Assembly: GCF_000308835.1 (NCBI RefSeq)
Contig: NZ_BAGN01000204.1
Coordinates: forward strand, 20,459-84,458
Reading direction: 5' to 3'
Source: Nocardia vinacea NBRC 16497
GTDB taxonomy: Bacteria > Actinomycetota > Actinomycetes > Mycobacteriales > Mycobacteriaceae
DNA length: 64,000 nt
Shown here: piece after piece, positions 24,436-33,493 of the stretch
Numbering within the stretch: position 1 is the stretch's first letter
Layout: each line of letters opens with the position of its first letter
Notes under the pieces: model-generated
Database searches by the model: none
Seen by the model: the letters and a program-made list of their open reading frames with translations, nothing else
What the model was told of the DNA's origin: nothing
Made by a program: the position numbers and the translations under genes

Positions 24436-26610
24436 ATGCCGCGCATGACGGTGGCGGCGAGCGGCGGATTGGCAAATCGGCGGGCTGATCAGGCGCCCAG
24501 TGCGACACCGCGCGGGACATTTCGGCCCGACATCGAGGGGTTGCGAGCAGTTGCCGTGCTGGCCGTTGTGCTCTTTCATGCGAACACGCCCGGGCTCGGG
24601 GGCGCATTCGTCGGTGTCGATGTCTTTTTCGTCATTTCCGGCTTCCTCGTCACCGGAATCCTTTGGCGGGAAGCGGCTTTCGCCGACACTGTCGGGCTGC
24701 TCCGGTTCTACGGCGCGCGGGCCCGCCGTCTACTGCCCGCGGCGGGTGTCGTGGTGGTCGCCACCGCGATCGGTACGGCGGTACTGCTGCCGCCGCTGCA
24801 GGCTTTCCAGGTCCTCGGCGATGGGATCGCCAGCGCCTTGTACGCCGGGAATTATCGGCTCGCGCTGCACGGCACCGACTACCTTGCCGGCGACACGCTT
24901 CCGTCGCCGTTTCAGCACTTCTGGTCGCTCGGCGTGGAGGAGCAGTTCTATTTGTTGTGGCCCGCGCTGATCGCAGGCACGGCCTGGTTCGCGCGACGGC
25001 GCGGAGTCGGATCGGCCGCTGTCTCCCCTTACCTGGTCGTTCTTGCGGTTGTCACCGCGCTCTCCTTCGCCCTCTCGCTGACCTGGACCCGCACGCTGCC
25101 ACCGTGGGCGTTCTTCTCGCTGCCGACGCGGGCCTGGGAGCTGGGCGCAGGCGGCATGATCGCGTTGTCGGCGGGCGCGTGGTCCCGGTTGCCGAAATCG
25201 GTCGCCGCTCCTGCCGGATGGATCGGTCTGACCCTGATCGTTGCTGCGTGTACCCAGCTGAACGGGAAGACACCGTATCCGGGCACTGCGGCCCTACTGC
25301 CCGTTCTCGGTACCGCACTGGTGATCGTATCGGGTTGTGTGGAAACACGATTCGGGGTTGGTCGCGGACTGGGGGTGCCGGTGATGCGGGCGGTCGGCCG
25401 CGTGTCGTACTCCTGGTATCTGTGGCACTGGCCGGTATTACTGCTGGCGCCGTGCGTGCTCGGTCACCAACTCGGACGGAGTGGCTCGATGGGCGCGGTC
25501 ATGATGGCAGGCGGACTTGCCATGCTCACGTTGTGGCTGGTCGAGAACCCGGTTCGCTTCGCTGCCCCGCTGCGAGGGTCGGCCGCACGCAGCCTCGCCT
25601 GTGGCGGCGCGATCACCGCGGTCGCCGGTGGTGTGGCACTGATGCTGCTCATGCTCATTCCCGTCCCGGTCGGCCGGGGCGCGGCCGCCGCGGCTCTCAC
25701 ACTCGCCACGCCGGCCGCACCGGCCACCCTCAGCGCGGTCGCGCGCGACGAGGCAGTCCGGCAGCTGACCGCACAGACGCAGGCCGCAGTCGCTGCCTCG
25801 GCCGAAATCCGCGCTGTCCCTTCGAATCTCACCCCCGCACTGGCCGACGCGCCCGGCGACAAGGCGGGCGTATTCGTCGACGGCTGCGTGCGATCGTGGC
25901 GTGACGTGGGACAGGCCGAGTGCGCCTCCGGCGATCCGGACTCGGCCACGACCGTGGCCCTGGTCGGTGATTCACACGCCGCGATGTGGCATCCGGCATT
26001 CGAGTCGATCGCCGCGCAGCGGCACTGGCGGCTGGAAACCATGGCCAAGGTCACCTGTCCGCTGCTCGGCTTGCCCATCACCAGCCCTTATCTGGGCCGG
26101 GAGTACACCGAATGCGAGCAGTGGCGTGACCAGATCCTGACCAGGTTGCGGGCCGAACGCCCCCGGCTGATCGTGGTGAGCATGTCCCGGCGCTACGGCG
26201 CCGACTTCGGCTTCGTCTCTTATGACCAGGCCTGGATCGACAGCCTGAACCGCCTGGTCGGCCAGCTGCGAGCGACCGGAGCGGCGGTCCTCGTGCTCGG
26301 GTCGATCCCCGATCCGCATACCATCGTGCCCGCGTGCCTGTCCGAACATATCGACAATGCCGCGGTATGCACACCGGCGCGGCCGGACGCCGTCGACGAC
26401 GCGGGTATGGCGGCTGAGCAGGCGGCAGCTACCACCGGCGGCGGCCAGTACGCCGATCTGACCTCGCTGTTCTGTACCGCCGCCAGCTGCCCCCTCATCA
26501 TCGGTGACAACCTGGTATACCGCGACGACAATCACCTCACTGTCAGTTACGCCAGAACACTCGGGCCGGTCATCGCCGCACTCGCCGACCGTGCGCTGGC
26601 CAACGGCTGA
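24436..26610 (+). CDS. OafA/YrhL-type membrane acyltransferase with SGNH domain
   Basis: A 724-residue membrane protein. The N-terminal part (about 30-400) is an acyltransferase-3 domain: it opens FRPDIEGLRAVAVLAVVLFH with the catalytic His region, then GGAFVGVDVFFVISGFLVTG and about ten membrane helices. The C-terminal part (about 480-724) is an SGNH-like domain with VGDSHAAMWHP (nucleophile Ser) and a late DDNHLT providing Asp/His. Such proteins O-acetylate cell-envelope glycans, lipids or secondary metabolites at the membrane. It appears monocistronic. Its location beyond the NRPS gene could mean acylation of the peptide product, but a cell-wall glycan target is just as likely. Confidence 0.9.
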   Translation: MPRMTVAASGGLANRRADQAPSATPRGTFRPDIEGLRAVAVLAVVLFHANTPGLGGAFVGVDVFFVISGFLVTGILWREAAFADTVGLLRFYGARARRLLPAAGVVVVATAIGTAVLLPPLQAFQVLGDGIASALYAGNYRLALHGTDYLAGDTLPSPFQHFWSLGVEEQFYLLWPALIAGTAWFARRRGVGSAAVSPYLVVLAVVTALSFALSLTWTRTLPPWAFFSLPTRAWELGAGGMIALSAGAWSRLPKSVAAPAGWIGLTLIVAACTQLNGKTPYPGTAALLPVLGTALVIVSGCVETRFGVGRGLGVPVMRAVGRVSYSWYLWHWPVLLLAPCVLGHQLGRSGSMGAVMMAGGLAMLTLWLVENPVRFAAPLRGSAARSLACGGAITAVAGGVALMLLMLIPVPVGRGAAAAALTLATPAAPATLSAVARDEAVRQLTAQTQAAVAASAEIRAVPSNLTPALADAPGDKAGVFVDGCVRSWRDVGQAECASGDPDSATTVALVGDSHAAMWHPAFESIAAQRHWRLETMAKVTCPLLGLPITSPYLGREYTECEQWRDQILTRLRAERPRLIVVSMSRRYGADFGFVSYDQAWIDSLNRLVGQLRATGAAVLVLGSIPDPHTIVPACLSEHIDNAAVCTPARPDAVDDAGMAAEQAAATTGGGQYADLTSLFCTAASCPLIIGDNLVYRDDNHLTVSYARTLGPVIAALADRALANG

Positions 26611-26631
26611 GCGGGCCGCGCAGGTCCCGGT

Positions 26632-27534
26632 TCACCGGCGCTTTTCGGCGGATATGTAGGACGCCTGCCGCAGCCGGTCGAGCAGTTCGGTGGGCAGGTC
26701 GGTGGGCAGGTCGGTGATCGGGCGGCCGTAGTCGGCGGCCAGGTCGAAGGGGGTGACGCGGTGGACCGACCAATCGTGCTGAGACAGCCAGTCCCCGGGA
26801 TCGGCGCGGTCGTCGTCGTACCACAGGTCGCGCACGTTCAGATTGCCGAACGGGTTGCTGCCGAAGAACCTTTCCGCCAGGTCGAAGTGGTGCTGGTCCA
26901 TGCCGCGGCCGAAGTCGTCGGCGGCCACACAACTGGCGGGCGCGGACAGGGCGTCGATGCGTTCGAACAATGCGTCGTGTGCCGAACCCGGCAGGAACGG
27001 CAACAGCCCCTCGGCCGACCACGCCGCCGGCCGCCCCGGATCGAAACCTGCAGCAGTGAGCGCGGCGGGCCAGTCGTCGCGCAGATCGATCGCCAGCGCG
27101 CGCCGATCGGCCGTGGCCACGGCACCGTGCTCGGCGAGCACCCGGTCCTTGAACTCCAGCACACGGGGCTGATCGATCTCGAAGACGACCGTGCCCGCGG
27201 GCCAATCCAGTCGATAGGCCCGCGCGTCGAGACCGGATGCCAGGATCACTGCCTGCCGCATACCCTGCTGCCACGCCGCAGCGAAGAACTCGTCGAAGAA
27301 CTTTGTCCGAATCCCCATGAACCGGCCGAACAATCCGACCGAGCCCGCCGACGCCGGTTGGTCCAGCATCTGCAGAAAGTGCGGTTCCCCCGCCGCCTCG
27401 ACGAACCACGCCGCGTAGTGGTCGTGGATCAACGGCTCGGGATCGAGCGTCTCGAGTGCGCGAAACGTGGCGACGCCCAGGGCGGTCAGGCCCACGCTCG
27501 TCACGATGTCCCAGCTGTCTCCGTCCGTTCGCAT
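26632..27534 (-). CDS. Class I SAM-dependent methyltransferase, TIGR00027/LCM family
   Basis: A 300-residue member of the actinobacterial 'putative SAM-dependent methyltransferase' family related to leucine carboxyl methyltransferases. Visible features are an N-terminal RTDGDSWDIVTSVGLTALG, a long helix FDEFFAAAWQQGMRQAVIL, the SAM motif ASGLDARAYRLDWPAGTVVFEIDQP and a VAADDFGRGMD region. The ATG follows GGGGTG at six bases; an in-frame GTG three codons earlier is less favoured. A 12-base direct duplication near the 3' end doubles a DLPT segment. These proteins are numerous in mycobacteria and Nocardia, with substrates mostly unknown. It is convergent with the acyltransferase gene. Confidence 0.88.
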   Translation of the reverse strand: MRTDGDSWDIVTSVGLTALGVATFRALETLDPEPLIHDHYAAWFVEAAGEPHFLQMLDQPASAGSVGLFGRFMGIRTKFFDEFFAAAWQQGMRQAVILASGLDARAYRLDWPAGTVVFEIDQPRVLEFKDRVLAEHGAVATADRRALAIDLRDDWPAALTAAGFDPGRPAAWSAEGLLPFLPGSAHDALFERIDALSAPASCVAADDFGRGMDQHHFDLAERFFGSNPFGNLNVRDLWYDDDRADPGDWLSQHDWSVHRVTPFDLAADYGRPITDLPTDLPTELLDRLRQASYISAEKRR

Positions 27535-27586
27535 GAATATCACCCCATGGTGTCGTGTCAGCGATCAATGGCAGGTCGTTCAGCGG

Positions 27587-29842
27587 TCAGGTGTGGGTAC
27601 GGTAATGCGGGTTCACGATGCGCTCGAGGGCCGCCAGATCCGATTGCAGGGCGTAGAAGGTGCGCAGGGCGACGGCGAACGCGATGAGCCCACCGATACA
27701 GAGGGCTACTATCGAGCCGATCACCGTGTGCTGCTGATGCGGAGTCAGGAATATCAGCCCCAACGACACGCCGATCAGCGGAACCGATGCTGCCACACCG
27801 AGATACACGCGGCTGCGCCGGATCAGCCGATGCAGCCGAGGGGCGTCGTCGGGGGAGATGTGACCGGCGGCGACCAAACCCGGGTAGTACCAGCGCAAGA
27901 CGAAAAAGGTGGCCGGAAAGTACGTGTACACGACCGCCACTGCGGCCGCGACGAGGCTCGAGGCAATCAGATTCGCGAGCAGCCCGCCAGGTATCGGCCC
28001 CAGCGACAGCAGCTTCACCGCGAAGATACCCATGGCCAGGATCCATCCGATAAACGCGACTACCGCGATTCGGTCGCCGCAGGCCAGGGTGTCGGCGCGC
28101 GCCCGGGCGAGGGTGGCCTCGTCGAATTGTTTGCCCCGGCGCAGGCCGTCGGGTACCAGAAAGACGTTGCGGCACCAGTACAGCAGGCCGGCGATGGCGA
28201 CCGGATAGGAGATCGCGATCACCACGTACCCGAGGTGGGTCAGCCGCCCGGCCGCCTCGGAGCCCAGTTGGAGTTGGATCAGGCGGACGTTGTGCGCCGA
28301 CAGGTACAGTCCCGCCGCGACCTGGCCGAACATGCTTGCCGGAATCACCACCGGGATCGGCCGCATGCGCAGCCGTGCTCGCAGGCTGTGTGCGGGCGGG
28401 TCGACCAGGTCGCGGGCGGCCCGGTCCTGGCTCAATTCCAGCTGCTGGGCCAGTTCGGCGCCGCCGGGGTAGCGATCGGCGGGGTCGGGCGCAAGGCAGG
28501 TGAGTAGTGCATGACGCAGTAGGGCCGGGCAGTCCGGGGGCAGGTCGGCCTCCAGGTTCGCATCGCCGATCCGGCGGCGTCGATCGACCATTGCCTGCAA
28601 CGATTGCTCGGATTCGCCTGCTCCGAAGCCGTCGTCGAACGGTCGCCGTCCGGTGAGTAGTTCCCACAGGACCACAGCCAGCGAGTAGAGGTCGCTGCGG
28701 GTATCGAGATCGGCGGCAGTGGTGGCCAGGGTGGGGTGGCAGGCCTCGAGTTGTTCGGGGGACATGTAGGCCAGGGAGCCGCCGAAGTAGGCGACGGGGT
28801 TCGCGCCGGGCAGGTGGCGGCTGAAGCTGATGTTGAAGTCGGCCAGTTTGGGCTGGCCGTCGGCGGTCAGCAGCACATTTGCCGGTTTGATGTCGCGGTG
28901 CAGCACACCGTGGCGATTGGCGTAATCGAGCGCGGTGGCCAGCCGGGCGCCCAACCAGGCTACGGTTTCCGGCCAGGTGAGCTGTTCCAGTTCCGCGCGC
29001 GCGGGCGAGTGCTGCGGCTCGAGCACACCGCCGCTCGTGGTGGCGGCGTCGATGGCCTGCAGCAGCAGCTTGCCGCTGCGTCGTACCGGTGGGGTGCTGT
29101 GCAGCTGCCGCAGCACGCCGAGCAGGGTGCCGCCGGGCACGTACTGCATGTACATCAGCTTGAGATGCTGTTCGGCGAGCTGACGCTGGTCGAAGACGCG
29201 GACGATGTAGTCGTGGTCGAGCTGGGCCAGCGTCTGCGGTTCGGTGCCGCGGTCGCGGGAGATCTTCACTGCCACCAGCCGGCCCATCGATCGCTGCCGG
29301 GCCAGGAATACGCGCGCGAAGGCGCCGCGGCCCAGCGGCAGCAGCAGATCGAAATCGTCGACCGAGGCGCCCGTACCGATGGCCTCGAGGGCATCGAGCG
29401 CCCTGGGGTCGGCCAGCAGCGTGCTGCGCAGACCGCCGACGTCGAAAGTCTCTGTGATGCGGGCCATTTGGGTCGGATAGTCGTGCTCGTACTCGGTGAG
29501 GTCGACGTCGTTGCGACAGCTGCGGGCACTGATCTCCTCGTAGATGAGATCCGGCGGCAATGGGGCAGTGCCCAATTCCGGGAACTGCTCGCGATAGTCG
29601 GCAAGGCGCAGCGCGTCGTCGCTGCGCTGCCACCGTTCGTGCAGATCCACTTTGATCAGCTCGATCAACGTGGTCCGCCGCAGCGCGGGCTCGACGGGCA
29701 GGTGCGCCGACAAATCGGGCGGTTCACTCGATGCTTTCCAGTCCCCGGCGAACTGGGCAACCAGAGTCGTCAACGCGGTCTGCGTTGCTGTCGCGCGGGC
29801 GACACCGGCGCCGGGTGTGCTCGCTCCGAGGTTGTGATCCAT
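27587..29842 (-). CDS. Membrane Ser/Thr protein kinase with a polytopic C-terminal region
   Basis: A 751-residue protein. After an N-terminal helical region of about 160 residues comes a kinase domain with glycine loop LGRGAFARVF, VAVKIS lysine and catalytic HRDIKPANV (about residue 313). The Mg-binding DFG is ADFN, an unusual replacement at the third position. The last 250 residues contain about six membrane helices with no extracellular sensor domain. It is divergent from a second kinase, separated by 347 bases. The start is the ATG of MDHNLGAS, which has better context than a frame extending 108 codons into the divergent region. Targets are unknown; whether ADFN impairs catalysis cannot be judged from sequence. 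Confidence 0.85.
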   Translation of the reverse strand: MDHNLGASTPGAGVARATATQTALTTLVAQFAGDWKASSEPPDLSAHLPVEPALRRTTLIELIKVDLHERWQRSDDALRLADYREQFPELGTAPLPPDLIYEEISARSCRNDVDLTEYEHDYPTQMARITETFDVGGLRSTLLADPRALDALEAIGTGASVDDFDLLLPLGRGAFARVFLARQRSMGRLVAVKISRDRGTEPQTLAQLDHDYIVRVFDQRQLAEQHLKLMYMQYVPGGTLLGVLRQLHSTPPVRRSGKLLLQAIDAATTSGGVLEPQHSPARAELEQLTWPETVAWLGARLATALDYANRHGVLHRDIKPANVLLTADGQPKLADFNISFSRHLPGANPVAYFGGSLAYMSPEQLEACHPTLATTAADLDTRSDLYSLAVVLWELLTGRRPFDDGFGAGESEQSLQAMVDRRRRIGDANLEADLPPDCPALLRHALLTCLAPDPADRYPGGAELAQQLELSQDRAARDLVDPPAHSLRARLRMRPIPVVIPASMFGQVAAGLYLSAHNVRLIQLQLGSEAAGRLTHLGYVVIAISYPVAIAGLLYWCRNVFLVPDGLRRGKQFDEATLARARADTLACGDRIAVVAFIGWILAMGIFAVKLLSLGPIPGGLLANLIASSLVAAAVAVVYTYFPATFFVLRWYYPGLVAAGHISPDDAPRLHRLIRRSRVYLGVAASVPLIGVSLGLIFLTPHQQHTVIGSIVALCIGGLIAFAVALRTFYALQSDLAALERIVNPHYRTHT

Positions 29843-30189
29843 CGTCGCTCGCTTCGAAGTGGTCGAGCCCGGCCCCCGCACCGAGAGGATCGGATCCCTC
29901 CGGCGAGTAGCTGGCACTTCACCAACAGCCTTTCGCCCTTGTGTCCATTTGTCCACCCCCGACGTCATTTGGTGAACCAGGCCTCGGCCGCCCTGATTCT
30001 CGCAACCGCTTCGACCGCCAACGGTCGACCGACCGATATTCGAACCGTCGGTCTCGGCGAACCCGCGGGAAGTCGCGACGCGGACCTGCGGGCCGTTCAC
30101 CTTTGTTGGCGATACGCTGGGCATTGTCGGAAGGGTGAGCAGATGGTGCCCGGTTTCGGTGCACATGCCGAGTGGATCGCACGCCGCTG
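29843..30189. other. Divergent region between two kinase genes
   Basis: No convincing gene. It carries both kinase promoters. Candidate pieces include repeated CGGTCGACC/GGTCGG words around base 30020-30060, suggesting a protein-binding area, but I could not define a clean operator. Confidence 0.4.
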
Positions 30190-33100
30190 ATGGTCGGCGA
30201 TGATCCGCCGCGGACCCAACGTGACGTGAGCATGCCCGTCGCGATGGAGTTGAGTGCGTCGGGGTTCGAGGATGCCGCGGAGATCGGCCGCGGTGGTTTC
30301 GGTGTGGTGTATCGCTGTACGCAGGTGGCGCTGGACCGCACGGTTGCGGTGAAGGTGCTGACCGATGAGCTGGACGAAGACAATCGGGAGCGGTTCTTCC
30401 GCGAGCAGCAGGCGATGGGCCGACTGACCGGGCATCCGAATATCGTCACGGTGCTGCAGGTCGGTGTCACCGCGAGCGGCCATCCGTATCTGGTGATGCC
30501 GTATCACCCGTTGGATTCGTTGGATGCGTGGGTTCGCCGGCAGGGCCGGGTGCCGGTGGAGACGGTGTTGTGGATCGGGGTGAAGATCGCGGGTGCGCTC
30601 GAGAGCGCGCATCGGCTCGGGATCGTGCATCGGGATGTGAAGCCGGGCAATATTCTGCTGACCGATTACGGGGAGCCGGCGTTGACCGATTTCGGTATCG
30701 CGCGCATGTCCGGCGGATTCCAGACGGCGACGGGCATCTTGACCGGGTCCCCGGCGTTCACCGCCCCGGAGGTGCTCGGTGGCGAGGCCGCGACACCAGC
30801 GGCGGATGTCTATGGGCTGGGTGCGACCTTGTTCTGCGCGCTGACCGGGCATGCCGCGTTCGAGCGTCGTAGCGGTGAGCAGGTGGTGGCCCAGTTTTTG
30901 CGGATCACCAGCCAGCCGGTGCCGGATCTGCGGGATAGCGGTATTCCTGATGACTTGTCGGCGGTGGTGGAATCGGCGATGAGCCGGGATCCGCAGCGGC
31001 GGCCGTCGGCGACTGGGATAGGTGAGGCCATCCGGCAGGTACAGCGCCGTCACGGATATCAGGTGGGCGAGATGGCGCTGCGGACACCGAACAGCGAGCA
31101 CACGCCTGCGTCGCAGGCATGGGCTACGCCGCAGCCAACAGAGGGTCGCGGCAGCACCGGTGAGCTGCCGCTGGAGTTGACCAGTTTCGTCGACCGCCGC
31201 GCCGAGGTGGCGGAGATCAAGGCTCTGCTGTCGGTGTCGCGGTTGGTGACGTTGGCGGGGATCGGTGGTGTGGGCAAGACCCGGCTGGCGTTGCGGGCAG
31301 CGTCGAACGCTCGACGCGATTTCGCCGAAGGGGTGTGGGTGATCGAGCTGGGCGACGTGCGCGACCCGGCACTGCTGATCGGCGTCGTGGCGTCCACTCT
31401 GGGCCTGCGGGACGATTCGGCCCGACCGATGCAGCACGTGCTGGTCGAGTTCCTGGGTTCCCGGGAAGCGTTGCTCGTTGTGGACAATGGCGAGCAGGTT
31501 GTGGAGGCGTTGGCGGAGCTGGTCGAAACGTTGTTGCTGGCGTGTCCGAGTCTGCGGATTCTGGTCACCAGCCGCGAGCCGCTGGACATCGCCGGGGAAG
31601 CGGTGCTGCGGGTGCTGCCGCTGACCGTTCCAGGTGACGACGGTGCGCCGACGCTGCGGGGACTGCCCAGATACGACGCGTTGACGTTGTTCGCCGAGCG
31701 TGCCGCGGCGGTTGTGCCGGGCTTCGAACTCACCGACGACAACAAGGCCGCCGTGGCCGGTATCTGTTCCCGGCTGGACGGGTTGCCGCTGGCGATCGAA
31801 CTCGCCGCGGCGCGGATGCGCGCCATGTCGCCCGAGCAGATCCTGGCGCGGCTCAGCGACCGGTACGCGCTGCTGACCCGCAGTAGTCGCACCGCGCCGA
31901 AGCGGCAACAGACGCTGCGCTGGTGCATCGACTGGAGCTACCAATTGTGCACACCGGACGAGCAGCGGCTGTGGGCCCGATTATCGGTGTTCACCGGCGG
32001 CTTCGAACTCGACGCCGCCGAACAGGTGTGCGGTGCGGACCTGGAGCTCGAGAGTTTGTTGGATGCGTTGTCCTCACTGGTAGACAAGTCGATCGTAAAC
32101 CGGGAGACGCTGGAGGACGCCGTGCGCTTCCGGATGCTCGAGACGATTCGCGACTACGGTCGGGAGAAGCTGCGAGAGTCCGGCGAATACCACGATCTGC
32201 GTCGACGGCACCGCGACTGGTACGAGCGGCTGGCGCTGGATGCCGAGGCCGACTGGATCAGCGATCGGCAGCCCTACTGGATGGCCCGGCTCGACCGCGA
32301 GCAACCCAACCTTCTGGACGCGCTCGAGTTCTGCACGTCCGAGGACAGCGCGGAGTCGGGCGCGGCTGGGCTACGCATTTCGGCCGTGTTGGCTACTGTG
32401 TTCTGGGGCTTTCGGGGCCTGTGGGGGGAGGCCAGACGCTGGCTCGGCCGCGCCCTTGCCAACCCCGCCGCACGGTCGATACCCGACCGTGTCAGGGCGC
32501 TTCATGACGCCAGTAACGCAGCCGCGATGCAGCGGGACTTTCAGTCAGCAGGTGCCTTACTGGACGAAGGGCACGCACTGGCCGAACAGGATCCCATTCC
32601 CTTGAACCAGGCGCTGATCGCCAAGGCCGAGGGCACCGTGGCGCTGTATGGAAATGAACCTGCTCGCGCGATCTCCTGCCTCGAGCGTGCCGTCGAAGTG
32701 TTCCGCTCGAACCAGCGGGTACACCTCTATATCGCTACGTTGGTGTTGCTCGGTTGGGCACATGCTCTGCAGGGGGATAAACGGCGGGCGATCGAGTATC
32801 ACGATCAAATTGTTTCCATCACCGAAGCGTGTGGCGAATCGTTGTTTCGCTCGGCCGCCCTGGGGGCGAAGGGCATTGCCGTATGGCAGCAGGGCGAGCG
32901 GTCCCACGCACTCCAGTTGCTGCAGGAATCGCTGCGAGTCAGCCGGTCCGCGCGCAGCCCTCTCGTCACGGCCGTCGATCTCGAGGGGCTGGCCTGGATC
33001 GCCGCCGATCGCGATGGTGAGCGCGCGGCCGTTCTGCTGGGCGCCGTGGAAAATCTGTTGCGGGCCTCCGCCGGCTTGTCGATTTTTTTCCCGGAGCTAT

Positions 33101-33456
33101 CCAGATTTCACGACGAATGTGAGCGCACGGCGCGTCGTGCGCTCGGTGACCGAGGATTCGATGCGGCATTCCGGCGCGGCCAAGCCATGGGAATAGACGC
33201 CGCAGTCGCCTACGCACTGGGAGAGCCGATAACCGCCAGCCCGCGAGCTTCGGAACTGACATTGACCAAACGCGAGCAGCAGGTCGCAGACCTTGTGGCC
33301 CAGGGACTCACCAATAAGCAGATCGCGGCGAAACTGGTGATCTCGCAACGCACCGCGGACGGGCATGTCGAACACATCCTGAGCAAACTCGGATTCACCT
33401 CCCGCGCACAGATCGCTGCCTGGATCGTGGACCAAGGCCGGCAAGAGACTTCGTGA
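30190..33456 (+). CDS. Ser/Thr kinase - STAND-type ATPase - LuxR fusion regulator
   Basis: A 1,088-residue chimera. Residues about 25-285 form a kinase: GRGGFGVVY glycine loop, HRDVKPGN catalytic loop and TDFG Mg site. Residues about 330-650 form an AAA/NB-ARC-like ATPase with GIGGVGKTR, and the following part is TPR-like helical. The C terminus (about 1023-1085) is a LuxR HTH, LTKREQQVADLVAQGLTNKQ then IAAKLVISQRT. This architecture is well known in Nocardia and Mycobacterium. It likely couples phosphorylation or nucleotide sensing to transcription. Several starts are possible; the ATG giving MVGDDPPRTQRDV was chosen because such proteins commonly carry a TQRDV segment. Confidence 0.88.
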   Translation: MVGDDPPRTQRDVSMPVAMELSASGFEDAAEIGRGGFGVVYRCTQVALDRTVAVKVLTDELDEDNRERFFREQQAMGRLTGHPNIVTVLQVGVTASGHPYLVMPYHPLDSLDAWVRRQGRVPVETVLWIGVKIAGALESAHRLGIVHRDVKPGNILLTDYGEPALTDFGIARMSGGFQTATGILTGSPAFTAPEVLGGEAATPAADVYGLGATLFCALTGHAAFERRSGEQVVAQFLRITSQPVPDLRDSGIPDDLSAVVESAMSRDPQRRPSATGIGEAIRQVQRRHGYQVGEMALRTPNSEHTPASQAWATPQPTEGRGSTGELPLELTSFVDRRAEVAEIKALLSVSRLVTLAGIGGVGKTRLALRAASNARRDFAEGVWVIELGDVRDPALLIGVVASTLGLRDDSARPMQHVLVEFLGSREALLVVDNGEQVVEALAELVETLLLACPSLRILVTSREPLDIAGEAVLRVLPLTVPGDDGAPTLRGLPRYDALTLFAERAAAVVPGFELTDDNKAAVAGICSRLDGLPLAIELAAARMRAMSPEQILARLSDRYALLTRSSRTAPKRQQTLRWCIDWSYQLCTPDEQRLWARLSVFTGGFELDAAEQVCGADLELESLLDALSSLVDKSIVNRETLEDAVRFRMLETIRDYGREKLRESGEYHDLRRRHRDWYERLALDAEADWISDRQPYWMARLDREQPNLLDALEFCTSEDSAESGAAGLRISAVLATVFWGFRGLWGEARRWLGRALANPAARSIPDRVRALHDASNAAAMQRDFQSAGALLDEGHALAEQDPIPLNQALIAKAEGTVALYGNEPARAISCLERAVEVFRSNQRVHLYIATLVLLGWAHALQGDKRRAIEYHDQIVSITEACGESLFRSAALGAKGIAVWQQGERSHALQLLQESLRVSRSARSPLVTAVDLEGLAWIAADRDGERAAVLLGAVENLLRASAGLSIFFPELSRFHDECERTARRALGDRGFDAAFRRGQAMGIDAAVAYALGEPITASPRASELTLTKREQQVADLVAQGLTNKQIAAKLVISQRTADGHVEHILSKLGFTSRAQIAAWIVDQGRQETS

Positions 33457-33493
33457 CCGCACAGGCCAGCTGGACCCGCGCTCCTGCCGCTTG

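Noticed and set aside
26689..26712. 12-bp direct duplication as a mobile or regulatory repeat
   Set aside because: Only two copies inside the methyltransferase gene doubling DLPT; a simple slippage event.
28736..30190. Long plus-strand frame opposite the membrane kinase
   Set aside because: It is an antisense shadow: the opposite strand has a full kinase domain with catalytic motifs, and the plus frame shows no domain or proper start.
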